Shown piece by piece: positions 1 through 9,100 of a stretch of 12,488 nt of DNA. Position numbers and translations under genes: made by a program. The notes beneath the pieces were generated by a model. The model did not search any database. It saw only the letters and a list, made by a program, of their open reading frames with translations, and was not told the origin of the DNA. The stretch covers positions 1 to 12,488 of the forward strand of contig JAFYZE010000235.1 in NCBI GenBank assembly GCA_017548805.1, in the 5' to 3' direction. The stretch is from Bacteroidales bacterium (GTDB lineage: Bacteria; Bacteroidota; Bacteroidia; Bacteroidales; UBA932). Numbering within the stretch: position 1 is the first letter of the stretch; every line of letters starts with the position of its first letter.

Positions 1-1794
1 AAGGGCTCCGCCCATAGACTTCGGATGCGCATAGATGACATCCCAGTAGTCGTCCACGCCACCGCCGCCGTTTCCGGCGACTGACAGGTACTCATCCATG
101 AAGGACGGGCGCAGGTCCTTGGTATCGAGGCCATAGCCCAGTTCCAACTCCATGGGGGAAGGATAACGGGGTCCGACAATATCCTCCGCGGGATGCTTGG
201 CGGCATTGCCGCCGTACATCCAGAAGCGGGTGGGATCGTATGACTTTCCTTCCTTCACGACTTCTGTGATATTGTTGCCCTCACCGCTTTCATTTCCGGC
301 ACTCCATATGAGCACACAGGCGTGATTACGGTCACGGAGGACCATCCTGCGGACGCGTTCGCGGTACATCTCCGTGAACTCTGGCATATCGCTTACATAC
401 TCGGAGGCATGTGCCTCGTCTCCAGTCTCATCGATAATGAATATGCCGTACTCGTCAGCAAGGTCGAGATATTCGTTGACAGGAGGATAGTGAGAAGTGC
501 GCACACCATTGAAATTGAACTGCTTGAGAATCTCGAAATCCCTGCGGATCACATCTTCGGTCATGGCATGGCCGAGGTCGGGATGCTGCATGTGGGAGTT
601 GACGGCGCTGACCTTGATCGGCTTGCCGTTCAGGTAGAATACGCCTTCGCGTATCTCGGTCTTCTTGAAACCTATGCGCTTTGTAACCTCGTCAACGACG
701 CGTCCGGAGGCGTCCTTGAGCGTCATCTTGAGGTCATAGAGGTCGGGAGTCTCGGACGACCATTTCTTCGGCGAGGCCACGCGGGCACGGAAGTTTACCT
801 TCTGCTGCCCTCCGGCAGCCACGCTGAGCCCGGACTGCTCCATGGTAGCCACAGCCTTTCCGCCGTCGGAAACCACGGCGGAAAGGGAGTAGCCGGAGGC
901 CTGTGCATCGAATGCCTGGACGTCCACCGCCAGGCTGAGGTCGGAGTCGGTATACGACGCGTCGAAATCCGTGATCACCTGCCAGTCGCGGATGCGGACC
1001 TGGGGCGTGGCGAAGACAGTGACGTCATCGAAGATACCGGCCAGACGCCAGTAGTCCTGTCCTTCCAGGTAATAGCCGTCGCAGTACTTCACCACCATCA
1101 CAGCCACGGTGTTCTTGCCGGGCTTGACATACTTGGTGATATTGTACTCGGAGGGCTCCTGTGCACCTTCATTGTATCCTACCTGCTTGCCGTTGACCCA
1201 TACGAACGAGCCCGAGGCGACCTTCTCGAAACGCAGGAAGACCTGCTCGCCCTTCCAGGACGAAGGGAGGTTGAAGGTGGTGCGGTATGCTCCGGTGGGG
1301 TTGAAATCCATCGGGACATTGGGGATCTGCACGGCGAAAGGATTGACCGGGCCGCCCCCGGCGCGGAACCGCGCCATGCGTTTCTGCTGTTCGCTCGCAT
1401 TGGGGTCATCCAATATCTTGCGGTACCGCTCCAGGAGGGACTCGGGCATGGTCACCGCGAAGGGGGCGCTGACGTTACGGAACAGCGCCTGTCCGAAGCC
1501 CTGCATCTCCCAGTTGGACGGTACCTCGATCCAGGACCACTTCCTGTCGTTGAACGACGGATTGAAGAAGTCCTTTGGAACGTCATAGGGCGACTCGAAG
1601 TACTGGAAACGCCATTTTCCGTCCAGGGAAACATTGTGGGCGGGGATATGGAAGGCCCTTCCGGGCTCCTGGTTCAACTCGAAAACCTCAAGGTTTTCCA
1701 TATAGTACGGCAAGTCCTCGAGGAAGGGTTTGTCCTGTGCAGGCGCCTGGAGGGCGATGATGCACAAGGCAAGGGGTAGAATGATTCTGCGCAT
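1..1794 (-). CDS. GH2 beta-galactosidase (LacZ-like), secreted; 3' end cut by window edge
   Basis: Hydrolyses terminal beta-D-galactose (family GH2, retaining); probably periplasmic or surface-exposed. 598 codons are visible and the frame is open at the edge, so the C-terminal domains are missing. The start is the ATG at 1794, which gives a clean signal peptide (MRRIILPLALCIIALQAPAQ) and leaves 22 bp after the GH95 stop, so the two are co-transcribed. After an ENLEVFELNQEP motif (about 33-44) come the sugar-binding jelly roll, an Ig-like domain and the TIM barrel from about residue 375. By comparison with E. coli LacZ, the acid/base is Glu502 (GNESGEG), the nucleophile Glu568 (MDEY), and the metal-site residues Glu460, His462 and Glu502; SHYP is also present. 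All key residues are kept, so it should be active. LacZ NRHEHHP reads NSHMQHP here (399-405). Residues about 115-145 form a charged segment absent from LacZ. The exact galactoside cannot be read from the sequence. Confidence 0.93.
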   Translation of the reverse strand, partial: MRRIILPLALCIIALQAPAQDKPFLEDLPYYMENLEVFELNQEPGRAFHIPAHNVSLDGKWRFQYFESPYDVPKDFFNPSFNDRKWSWIEVPSNWEMQGFGQALFRNVSAPFAVTMPESLLERYRKILDDPNASEQQKRMARFRAGGGPVNPFAVQIPNVPMDFNPTGAYRTTFNLPSSWKGEQVFLRFEKVASGSFVWVNGKQVGYNEGAQEPSEYNITKYVKPGKNTVAVMVVKYCDGYYLEGQDYWRLAGIFDDVTVFATPQVRIRDWQVITDFDASYTDSDLSLAVDVQAFDAQASGYSLSAVVSDGGKAVATMEQSGLSVAAGGQQKVNFRARVASPKKWSSETPDLYDLKMTLKDASGRVVDEVTKRIGFKKTEIREGVFYLNGKPIKVSAVNSHMQHPDLGHAMTEDVIRRDFEILKQFNFNGVRTSHYPPVNEYLDLADEYGIFIIDETGDEAHASEYVSDMPEFTEMYRERVRRMVLRDRNHACVLIWSAGNESGEGNNITEVVKEGKSYDPTRFWMYGGNAAKHPAEDIVGPRYPSPMELELGYGLDTKDLRPSFMDEYLSVAGNGGGGVDDYWDVIYAHPKSMGGAL

Positions 1795-1816
1795 AATGCT
1801 GGGTTGTTTCTATAGT

Positions 1817-4162
1817 CTATAGGGAGATCTTGACGGTCTCGCCGGCCTTGGTGTCAAAGTCATAGTAATTGTCGCCGACCCTGACCTTCAGGGGGCCGCC
1901 GACCTGGGACTTGACGCTGGCCTTGACAAGCTTGCCGCCGTCCCATGTCATGTCCACGATGAATCCGCCGCGGGCGCGGAAGCCCTTGACGCTTCCGGTA
2001 GGCCATGCATCAGGCAGTGCGGGGAGTAGGTGGACATAGCCGTTCTGGCTCTGGAGGAGCATCTCCGCCACACCGGCGGTAGCTCCGAAGTTGCCGTCGA
2101 TCTGGAACGGCGGGTGGGCGTCGAAGAGGTTGGGATAGGTCCTTCCCATCTTGGGACGCTGGCCGCCCGGAGCCATCCTGGGACGTCCGAAGCCGACGTT
2201 CGGATCGATGAGCGTGAACATGTTGCTGAGGATGAGGAAGGCATGGTTGCCGTCCAGCATGCGGGCCCAGAAGTTGGTCTTCCAGCCGAGGCTCCAGCCG
2301 GTGGCCTGGTCGCCGCGCTGGATGAGGGTGACCCTGGCGGCGTTGAAAAGTTCGGGCGTGTCGGGATTGATCTGGTTGGAAGGATAGAGGCCGTAGAGGT
2401 GCGAAATGTGCCTGTGCTCATCCTTGGGATCATCCATGTCCTCGATCCACTCCTGGAGCTGACCGTACTGGCCGACCTTCATGGGCGGGAGCTTGGCCAT
2501 GGTCTCGGTGAGCGTCTTCTGGTAAGCCTCGTCGATGCCGAGTTCGGAGGCGGCGGTCTTGGCCGCGGTCATGATATCGACTACGATCTGGTTGTCCATC
2601 GTACAGCCGGCGGTGAGCGGGTTGGCCTTGCCGACGCCGCCGTGCTCGGGGCTGACGGAAGGAACGACCACGAGGTAGCCGTTATTGGGATCGACCTGCA
2701 TGTAGTCAAGATAGAAGTCGGCGGCGCCCTTGATCACCGGGTACCACTCCTTCAGGAAAGCCTTGTCCCTGGTGAACAGATAGTGCTCCCAGAGGTGCGT
2801 GGCGAGCCATGCGCCACCGTTGGGGTACATACCCCAGTCGGAGGCGTCGACAGGGCCGGCGATCCTCCAGATGTCGGTATTGTGGTGCGCCATCCAGCCG
2901 CCGCAGCCATACATTTCGCGGGCGGTGATGGCACCTGTCTCGCTGAGGTCCCTGATCATCGAGAAGAGCGGCTCGGTGGTCTCGGTGAGGCCGCAGACCT
3001 CTGCGGGCCAGTAGTTCATCTCAGCGTTGATGTTGATGGTATACTTGCTGTCCCAAGGGGCCATGTGCTCCTGGTTCCAGACGCCCTGGAGGTTAGCGGC
3101 CTGTCCGCCCGGCTGCGAGCTGCTGATGAGCAGGTAGCGGCCGTAGTTGAACATCAGCTCCACCATTCCCATGTCGTCGCTGCCAGTGAACGAGTCGAGG
3201 CGCTGGCTGGTGGGAAGGGAGGCATTGGCTCCGGCAGGAAGTTCGAGATCCACCCTGTCGTACTGGTCCTTGTATGCATCGACGCTGCGCTTGAGAAGCT
3301 GCTTGTAGGACATCTTCTCCGCCGCGGCCAGCCTTTCGGCGTTCTTGGCGGAAGCGTTGCCGCTGACGTCGTGGTAGTTGACGAAATTGGTGGCTGCGGA
3401 GATGAGCAGCATGGTCTCGGTCGCGTCGCTTACATTGATCTTGTCCCCCGCTGCCGTGACGGAGCCGTTGGACTTGACCCGGATCACGATCTCAGCGGCG
3501 AGTTTGGCGTCGATGCCTTCCATCGAGTCGCCCTGCACGACCGCTACAAGGTCTTTGCCGTTGGCCTTGGCCTCGAACGGCAGGCGCGCGTTGTAAGACA
3601 GCGAGAACGAAGTCTTCTTGTCCTCGGTGAGACGGACTACGACTACCTTTTCGGGCATCGAGGCGAATGCCGTCCTCGTATAGTTGACACCGTTGGAGGT
3701 GTACGTGGTGGTATTGACGGCATTGGACAGGTCAAGCTGACGGTGGTAGTTCTCAGCCTCGCCCACTCCTTCGAACTCGATGAACAGGCTTCCGGCATTG
3801 AGGAACCTCATTCCGTGCGGCCCGACGACGAAGTCCTGGTCGATGATGGTCTTGGCTTCAGCCTCCTTTCCGTCGAAGATCAGCTGCCTCACTTCGTCCA
3901 GGCGCGCGAGCGAACGCGGGCTGTTGTTGTTATGGGGACCGCCGCTCCAGAATGTCTCTTCGTTGAGCTGGATCTCCTCTTTCTGGACACCGCCATATAC
4001 CATGGCTCCCATGTTGGAGTTGCCCAGGGGCAGCGCTTCCAGCCAGACACCGGCCGGCGCATCGTACCATAAGACTTCGTTTACGCCTGCCTCGGTCTGT
4101 CCGTTGCAGGAGAGGGCGCACATACAGAGTACCGCGCCGAGAATGTAAGCTGCTCTTTTCAT
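1817..4162 (-). CDS. GH95 alpha-L-fucosidase / alpha-L-galactosidase, probable lipoprotein
   Basis: Inverting exo-glycosidase of family GH95, 781 aa, a usual length. The start is the ATG at 4162. An upstream in-frame ATG at 4207 would place a transcription-terminator-like hairpin inside the coding region and bury the signal peptide. The N-terminus [19 protein letters not shown] is a lipoprotein signal with Cys19 as likely lipidation site; the lipobox is weak. Family signatures are the N-terminal [24 protein letters not shown], the NxNxxMNYW block, [18 protein letters not shown] and DGNFGATAG. By comparison with Bifidobacterium AfcA, the general acid is Glu506, the base asparagines are Asn377 and Asn379, and the assisting Asp is Asp689. 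AfcA has His two residues before the first Asn; here it is Thr375, a change I associate with alpha-L-galactosidase activity. The family is certain; the choice between L-fucose and L-galactose is inference. Confidence 0.94.
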   Translation of the reverse strand: MKRAAYILGAVLCMCALSCNGQTEAGVNEVLWYDAPAGVWLEALPLGNSNMGAMVYGGVQKEEIQLNEETFWSGGPHNNNSPRSLARLDEVRQLIFDGKEAEAKTIIDQDFVVGPHGMRFLNAGSLFIEFEGVGEAENYHRQLDLSNAVNTTTYTSNGVNYTRTAFASMPEKVVVVRLTEDKKTSFSLSYNARLPFEAKANGKDLVAVVQGDSMEGIDAKLAAEIVIRVKSNGSVTAAGDKINVSDATETMLLISAATNFVNYHDVSGNASAKNAERLAAAEKMSYKQLLKRSVDAYKDQYDRVDLELPAGANASLPTSQRLDSFTGSDDMGMVELMFNYGRYLLISSSQPGGQAANLQGVWNQEHMAPWDSKYTININAEMNYWPAEVCGLTETTEPLFSMIRDLSETGAITAREMYGCGGWMAHHNTDIWRIAGPVDASDWGMYPNGGAWLATHLWEHYLFTRDKAFLKEWYPVIKGAADFYLDYMQVDPNNGYLVVVPSVSPEHGGVGKANPLTAGCTMDNQIVVDIMTAAKTAASELGIDEAYQKTLTETMAKLPPMKVGQYGQLQEWIEDMDDPKDEHRHISHLYGLYPSNQINPDTPELFNAARVTLIQRGDQATGWSLGWKTNFWARMLDGNHAFLILSNMFTLIDPNVGFGRPRMAPGGQRPKMGRTYPNLFDAHPPFQIDGNFGATAGVAEMLLQSQNGYVHLLPALPDAWPTGSVKGFRARGGFIVDMTWDGGKLVKASVKSQVGGPLKVRVGDNYYDFDTKAGETVKISL

Positions 4163-4171
4163 AGCTGTACT

Positions 4172-4209
4172 AAAAATTGTGCTGTGGTTGGATACCAGCC
4201 ACAGCACAA
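4172..4209 (-). terminator. Intercistronic hairpin with T-run between susD and GH95
   Basis: A perfect 11-bp inverted repeat pairs 4177-4187 with 4199-4209 (TTGTGCTGTGG against CCACAGCACAA). Inside it, three more pairs form beyond one mismatch, around a 3-nt loop. In the leftward transcript the stem is followed directly by TTTTT (4176-4172). The ATG of the GH95 gene starts 9 nt after the run. It sits 10 bp beyond the susD stop. This has the form of a rho-independent terminator. Inside an operon it would act as a partial terminator or 3'-end stabiliser, giving more susCD than hydrolase mRNA. It could also hinder translation initiation of GH95. Confidence 0.7.
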
Positions 4210-4219
4210 AAATAATGAA

Positions 4220-5917
4220 TTATCTCCAGGTTCTGGTCTGCTGCAGAGTACCGTTGTTCTTCAGGAGTTCGTCCGTTGCGATAGGAAGCAGGTACATCGA
4301 ATCGTTGAACTTCCTGTCGAGGAGCAACTCGTCTTCGTAAGTCTTTACTCCGGTTGCCTTGTCCAGGGTGATCTTGATACCGTGTCCAGGGCGGTTGAGC
4401 ACCTCGGAGGCGATCATCCAGCGGCGGAGGTCGAAGTATCTGTGCTCTTCGAACACAAGTTCGATGTGGCGCTCGTTGTAGAGGCGGGCCCTGAGGGCTT
4501 CACCGGTGACGGATGCCGGCAGGCCGGGCATTCCGACGCGGGCGCGGATCTTGTTGATGTACTCGCGGCACTCGGCTTCCTTGCCGGTCTCGAATGCAGC
4601 TTCTGCGAAGTTGAGGTAAATCTCAGCCAGACGGAAGTGGATCCAAGGCATGACATATTTCTCCTGCCATGTAAGAGGAATCTCATCCGGCGGCATGAAC
4701 TTCCTCATCTGCTGGTTGCTGGCAGGGTTGTCACTACTCTGGTGGACGTTGTCATATCCCCAGCTGGTACCGTCGGTAGACACCCACATTTCAAAAGTGA
4801 CACCGTGGAACTGCGAACCGTCGTGGAGGATACACATATCCATACGGGGATCCCTGTTGTCATAAGGGTGCTGGGGATCGTAGCCGGAAGCAGGGTTGAT
4901 GGTCTTGACACCGTTGTTCCAGATGAAAGCAGGCTCGCCGTTGATCATGTCATAGTCGTCGAGGAGCTCCTTGGAGACACCGGAACTTCCCCACCATCCG
5001 CCATATCCACCGTAGCGGCGGCCGATCGTGTTGATCGGGTACTGGTGGCTGCTGGTCGAGGTGAAGTTTTGGGCGAAGATGATCTCACTGTTCGGAGTAC
5101 CGCTGGCCTGGTTGAACATCTTCTCGTAGTCAGGATAGAGAGAGTACTGGGTGTAGGTATCGATGAACTTCTTGGATGCCTCATAGGCCTTGTTCCATTT
5201 CGACTTGTCGTTCGAAGTGTTGAACAGGGGGGATGCGGCATAGAGGTACATCCTGCTCAGGAGAGCCTGGCACACTGCCTTGGTGGGATGGCCGAAATTG
5301 GCATCATTGGTTCCGTAATAGTCAGGGAGTGAAGGCATGATCGCGGACAGTTCCTTGTCAATGAAGGACACTATCTCATCGAACGGAGTGCTGCTGAAGG
5401 TATCCTCCGAACCAAGCTCGTAGGACTGGGTCACTAGAGGAACGTCTCCGTAGCGCTCGATCAGATAGAAATAGATGAAGGCGCGGAGGAACCTGGCTTC
5501 GGCGACGAGCTTATCCTTGTCCTGCATGGAGACTTCGGTCGTTTCCATCTGCTCCAGGAAGAAATTGATCCTGCGGAGGTACTGGTATGCCTGATTCCAA
5601 TAGTGGAGGTTGCATCCGCCATGCCACTGAGTGGTGGAAAGGTTGCCGACGTTGTCCGGAGTAAGGGTCGCCAGTGCGATCACCGGGGAGCTGCCGGAGT
5701 TGACGGTGACGATCTCATCAGTGGTCTTGCACTGCATGTCGATTTTGAAGCCGTGGGGGATGGCATTGAAGAGAGCGGTATGGTAGGCCCTGATCAAACT
5801 GGGATCCGACCATACGGCAGCATCGGAAATGCTGTTGGTAGGTTTGATATCCAGTATCTTGTCACTACAAGCGGATATTGCCACTACTGTAAGGATGATT
5901 GCAAATATCTTTTTCAT
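4220..5917 (-). CDS. SusD/RagB-family outer-membrane glycan-binding lipoprotein
   Basis: Surface lipoprotein that captures oligosaccharide and caps the SusC channel. 565 aa, typical for the family. The signal MKKIFAIILTVVAISAC gives Cys17 as the lipidated residue (ISAC lipobox). Family hallmarks are the TPR-rich stretch EARFLRAFIYFYLIERYGDVP (from residue 140), the W-I-H-F-R-L-AEIYLNFAEAAF segment (about 425-442), INKIRARVGMP, RHIELVFEEHRYFDLRRW (483-500) and the C-terminal YLLPIATDE. A Gly/Tyr/Trp-rich stretch at 299-309 (GRRYGGYGGWW) lies where SusD proteins often carry ligand-stacking aromatics; its role here is inferred. The gene starts 15 bp after the susC stop, so translation is probably coupled. 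The ligand cannot be read from sequence, but the downstream GH95 and GH2 point to a galactosylated glycan with an alpha-L-fucosyl or alpha-L-galactosyl cap. Confidence 0.96.
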   Translation of the reverse strand: MKKIFAIILTVVAISACSDKILDIKPTNSISDAAVWSDPSLIRAYHTALFNAIPHGFKIDMQCKTTDEIVTVNSGSSPVIALATLTPDNVGNLSTTQWHGGCNLHYWNQAYQYLRRINFFLEQMETTEVSMQDKDKLVAEARFLRAFIYFYLIERYGDVPLVTQSYELGSEDTFSSTPFDEIVSFIDKELSAIMPSLPDYYGTNDANFGHPTKAVCQALLSRMYLYAASPLFNTSNDKSKWNKAYEASKKFIDTYTQYSLYPDYEKMFNQASGTPNSEIIFAQNFTSTSSHQYPINTIGRRYGGYGGWWGSSGVSKELLDDYDMINGEPAFIWNNGVKTINPASGYDPQHPYDNRDPRMDMCILHDGSQFHGVTFEMWVSTDGTSWGYDNVHQSSDNPASNQQMRKFMPPDEIPLTWQEKYVMPWIHFRLAEIYLNFAEAAFETGKEAECREYINKIRARVGMPGLPASVTGEALRARLYNERHIELVFEEHRYFDLRRWMIASEVLNRPGHGIKITLDKATGVKTYEDELLLDRKFNDSMYLLPIATDELLKNNGTLQQTRTWR

Positions 5918-5932
5918 ATCGTTAGCTTTTAA

Positions 5933-8900
5933 TTAGAACTGGATTCTTGCTCCAAGGTTAAGAACGCGCTGCTGAGGATAGCTGAGGTAGTTGCCGCTGA
6001 CCTCAGGGTCACTCCACTTGACCTCCTTGGCCCAGGTCAGGACATTGAATCCGCTGACATAGAATCTGCAGGAGTTGAAGCCGATACGGCTCATGACACT
6101 CTTGGGGATGGTATAGCCGAATTCGATATTCTTCAGACGGACGAACGAAGCGTTATGGAGGAAGAAGGTGGAGCTTCCGGGCTGGTAGCAGTCCGCTCTC
6201 GGCATGGTACCGTTGGGATTGTCGACGGTCCAACGGTTGATGGACCTGTGTACGGTACTGTTGCTGTAGTCGGAAACACCGAGCTTGACATACTCGTCGT
6301 CATAGTTGTAAGCTCCGGCCTGGCCCTGGATGAGCATGCTGAGATCGAAATTCTTGTAATTGACACCGAAGTTGAGTCCGAAGACATACCTAGGAGTGGC
6401 ATCGTAGTCGAAGCGGAAACGGTCGTTGGAGTCGATCTTGCCGTCATTGTTGAGGTCTATGATCTTAGGGTCTCCAACGTGGGTCCTGCTGTGGTGAGGA
6501 TAGGAGTCAAGCTCTTCCTGGGTGTGGAAGATGCCGTCAGCCTTGTAGTAGAGGCCGGCGCCAATGGGGTGGCCGGTGCGGTTCTGATACTCTTCCACAT
6601 TCGGGGTCTCATCCATGAAGATGATGGTGTTCTTGGCGTACGACATGTTGCCGGATACGTTGTAGGACACATCACCCACCCTGTTGCGATGGCTCAGGAC
6701 GATCTCATATCCGTGGTTCTCGATCTTTCCGATATTCTCGTTAGGGAGAGAGGAGAAACCGAAGGTGCTCGGGATGGAGAGGTTCCTGGCGGTAAGGATG
6801 TTGTTGCGCTTCTCCTTGAAGACGGTGACTTCAGCGCCGAACAGGCCGTTCCACAGTGTGGTCTCAAGACCGAGGTCGTACTTAGTACTCCTCTCCCAGG
6901 TGATGTTGGGGTTGGGCATGGTGCCGGGCTGGATACCTGCAGAGGTGCTGGTTCCGAAGATGAAGTTGCCTCCGAAACTGTAGTTCTGCATGTACTGGTA
7001 AGCGGAGACGGCGTCATTACCGGTCTGTCCGAGTGATGCGCGGAGCTTCAACTGGTTGATCCAAGGGGCGTTGTTCTTGATGAAAGGCTCCTCGGAGATA
7101 CGCCATCCGAACGAAGCTGCAGGGAAGAAACCGTAGCGCTTGTCCTTGGGGAACTTGTAGGATCCGTCATACCTGAACAGGAGCTCCAACAGATACTTCG
7201 ATGCATACTCGTAGTTGAAGCGGCCGAAGTAGTTGTTACGGGCGGTCTTCGAAGAAGAACCGGAGTTGTCCTTGTCTTCCGCAGCGGTGCTACCGACGTT
7301 GATCTCTTCGATCGCGGTACTGATGAAGTTCTGCCTTCTGGCCATTGCGGAGGAGCTCTGGTTGATCTGCTGCTCCTGACCGACCATGAGTGCTACGCGA
7401 TGGTCACCGAAATACCTGTCATAGGTAATGCGGTAGTTGTAGAGCATGTTAGTACCATAGTTGTAGGTGTCGGTGAGCGTGACGGTGCTCTGGCCGGTAC
7501 CCTGCTTGTAGTCATACTCTCCGGTGTTCACGTTGTACTCGTGATAGAAGTAAGGAATGGACCATACCTTGTTCTTCGAGGTGGAGATGTCGTAGTTGAA
7601 GGAGGCATCTACCCTGAGGCCTTCGACCCACGGAATCTTGTAGGTAGCGGTGAAGGTGGAATAGATAGGAGACCTCCAGGACTTGTTGTAACCGCGCGTG
7701 TCGAGCAGGAGGGGGTTCTCTCCGAGTCGTCCGGGAGCGATAAGTCCGTTGGGATAGACAGCGATGAGACGAGGGTCAGCCATGAGGATGTTCACGAAGT
7801 TGTCGTGGGTGCTCACATGGCTGTGGGTCTCGTTGGAAAGGATGGCGCTGATGTTGGCGCCTACGGTGAAGTAATCGCTGAAATCTACTTCGACATTGGT
7901 CCTGAAGGTGTACTGGTTGTACTCCTCAAGCTGGTGATAGAAGCCAGGTCCCTGGGTCCTTGCGCCGAAGGAAAGGAGGTAACGGACGTTCTTGGTACCG
8001 CCGGAAGCCTGGACACTGGTACGGGTCTGGAGTGCGTACGGACGGAGGGTCTCCTTTACCCAGTCGGTGTTCGGATAGAGGACGGGGTCAGAACCGTTGC
8101 GGTATTTCTCGATATCGGAAAGGGCGATGGCGGGATTGTAGTTCGCCGGCCTGCCCTTCCTGTCCCAGTCGCCTTCGTTGTAGACCTCGGAGTAGGTGAC
8201 TGCGTCCAGCATATCGGGAATCTTGGTAGGGGCGGAGAAGGAAGTACTGAAATCAACCGAGAAGGTGGCCTTTCCTTCCTGTCCTTTCTTCGTGGTGATG
8301 AGGATGACACCGTTAGCAGCACGGGCTCCGTAGATAGCGGCTGATGCGTCCTTCAGGACGGTGATGCTCTCGATATCATCAGGGTTCAAACGGGTCATGC
8401 CGTCACGCTCGACACCGTCGATGATGTAGAGCGGGGTCGTGGTACCGAAAGTACTGAAACCGCGGATATGGATGGACGGGTCGTCACGTCCGGGCTCACC
8501 GGAACGCTGGTTCACGATGAGGCCGGGGAGACGGCCTTCAAGGGACGAACCGAGGTTCGGTGAAGGGCTCTTCGTGAGTTCATCGCCCTTGACGGTCACG
8601 ATGGATCCGGTCAATGTCTCCTTCTTGTGGACACCATATCCGACCACCACCGTCTCCTGCAACTGCATGTTGTCAAGTGCAAGGGACACGTTGATGTTGT
8701 TCGACTGTCCTACGGGAACCGTCTGGGAGAGGTAGCCGAGGGACGAGAACTGGAGGACGGCTCCTGACGAAGGGACCGAAATTGAATAGGTTCCGTCAAG
8801 TTCCGTGATCGTTCCGACGGAGACGCTACCCTGAAGGAGAACGGCGACACCCACCAGGGGTTCGTTGTTCTCATCCGTAACGACTCCGGTAATTGTCCTT

Positions 8901-8971
8901 TGCTGGGCAAAGGCGGACTGGCATACAATAAAAAAGAACGCCAGCACAAACAAGAGATGTTTTTTCATCAT
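5933..8971 (-). CDS. SusC/RagA-family TonB-dependent outer-membrane transporter
   Basis: TonB-dependent beta-barrel that imports oligosaccharides with its SusD partner. 1012 aa from the ATG at 8971 (a second ATG follows at 8968). The in-frame ATG at 9097 would add 42 residues ahead of the signal peptide and read through a GC-rich hairpin, so it is not used. Order: signal peptide ending SAFA (about 22), carboxypeptidase-regulatory-like domain about 26-105 (TGVVTDENNEPLVGVAVLL), TonB box ETVVVGYG (106-113), plug about 114-230 (LEGRLPGLIV, IRGFSTFG, PLYIIDGVERDG, LKDASAAIYGARAANGVILI), then the barrel ending in the aromatic terminus RIQF. There is no N-terminal STN domain, so it is not a sigma/anti-sigma-coupled transducer; control by the divergent AraC protein is more likely. 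The reading frame is intact, with no sign of decay. Confidence 0.97.
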   Translation of the reverse strand: MMKKHLLFVLAFFFIVCQSAFAQQRTITGVVTDENNEPLVGVAVLLQGSVSVGTITELDGTYSISVPSSGAVLQFSSLGYLSQTVPVGQSNNINVSLALDNMQLQETVVVGYGVHKKETLTGSIVTVKGDELTKSPSPNLGSSLEGRLPGLIVNQRSGEPGRDDPSIHIRGFSTFGTTTPLYIIDGVERDGMTRLNPDDIESITVLKDASAAIYGARAANGVILITTKKGQEGKATFSVDFSTSFSAPTKIPDMLDAVTYSEVYNEGDWDRKGRPANYNPAIALSDIEKYRNGSDPVLYPNTDWVKETLRPYALQTRTSVQASGGTKNVRYLLSFGARTQGPGFYHQLEEYNQYTFRTNVEVDFSDYFTVGANISAILSNETHSHVSTHDNFVNILMADPRLIAVYPNGLIAPGRLGENPLLLDTRGYNKSWRSPIYSTFTATYKIPWVEGLRVDASFNYDISTSKNKVWSIPYFYHEYNVNTGEYDYKQGTGQSTVTLTDTYNYGTNMLYNYRITYDRYFGDHRVALMVGQEQQINQSSSAMARRQNFISTAIEEINVGSTAAEDKDNSGSSSKTARNNYFGRFNYEYASKYLLELLFRYDGSYKFPKDKRYGFFPAASFGWRISEEPFIKNNAPWINQLKLRASLGQTGNDAVSAYQYMQNYSFGGNFIFGTSTSAGIQPGTMPNPNITWERSTKYDLGLETTLWNGLFGAEVTVFKEKRNNILTARNLSIPSTFGFSSLPNENIGKIENHGYEIVLSHRNRVGDVSYNVSGNMSYAKNTIIFMDETPNVEEYQNRTGHPIGAGLYYKADGIFHTQEELDSYPHHSRTHVGDPKIIDLNNDGKIDSNDRFRFDYDATPRYVFGLNFGVNYKNFDLSMLIQGQAGAYNYDDEYVKLGVSDYSNSTVHRSINRWTVDNPNGTMPRADCYQPGSSTFFLHNASFVRLKNIEFGYTIPKSVMSRIGFNSCRFYVSGFNVLTWAKEVKWSDPEVSGNYLSYPQQRVLNLGARIQF

Positions 8972-9027
8972 GGTTATAGAATTAGTATGGTGAGTGTTAA
9001 TTCTTTCGTTTTCAATCTTGTTCCCTG

Positions 9028-9070
9028 GGGGCCTTTGCCTCCCGCGCTTCCCAGCGAGGGAGGCTGCCCC
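9028..9070 (-). other. GC-rich hairpin in the reductase-susC spacer / susC leader
   Basis: The 129-bp spacer holds a strong stem. GCCTCCC (9037-9043) pairs with GGGAGGC (9058-9064). Beyond one G/A mismatch, CGCT (9045-9048) pairs with AGCG (9053-9056) over a 4-nt loop. Outside this, 9028-9032 can pair with 9066-9070. No T-run follows on either strand, so it is not a standard intrinsic terminator. In the leftward transcript it would lie 56 nt upstream of the susC start. Possible roles are a processing or stability element, or a leader control structure. No good TAnnTTTG box was seen in the spacer; the nearest feature is a run of three GTTT units just after the reductase stop codon. Confidence 0.5.
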
Positions 9071-9100
9071 GGAACCAACCATTAACCAAACAAACAAACT

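Noticed and set aside
322..1779. Rightward open frame (485 codons) opposite the GH2 gene
   Set aside because: Shadow of the beta-galactosidase, whose catalytic motifs are intact on the other strand.
2030..4072. Long rightward open frame (680 codons) opposite the GH95 gene
   Set aside because: It is antisense to a gene with clear family motifs and has no recognisable domain. Codon bias in G+C-rich DNA commonly opens such antisense frames.
4163..4207. Upstream ATG extending GH95 by 15 residues
   Set aside because: It would translate through the hairpin and T-run and place residues ahead of a good lipoprotein signal peptide.
8972..9097. Upstream ATG extending SusC by 42 residues
   Set aside because: The added residues precede a standard signal peptide and cross the G+C-rich hairpin; the ATG at 8971 fits the family.
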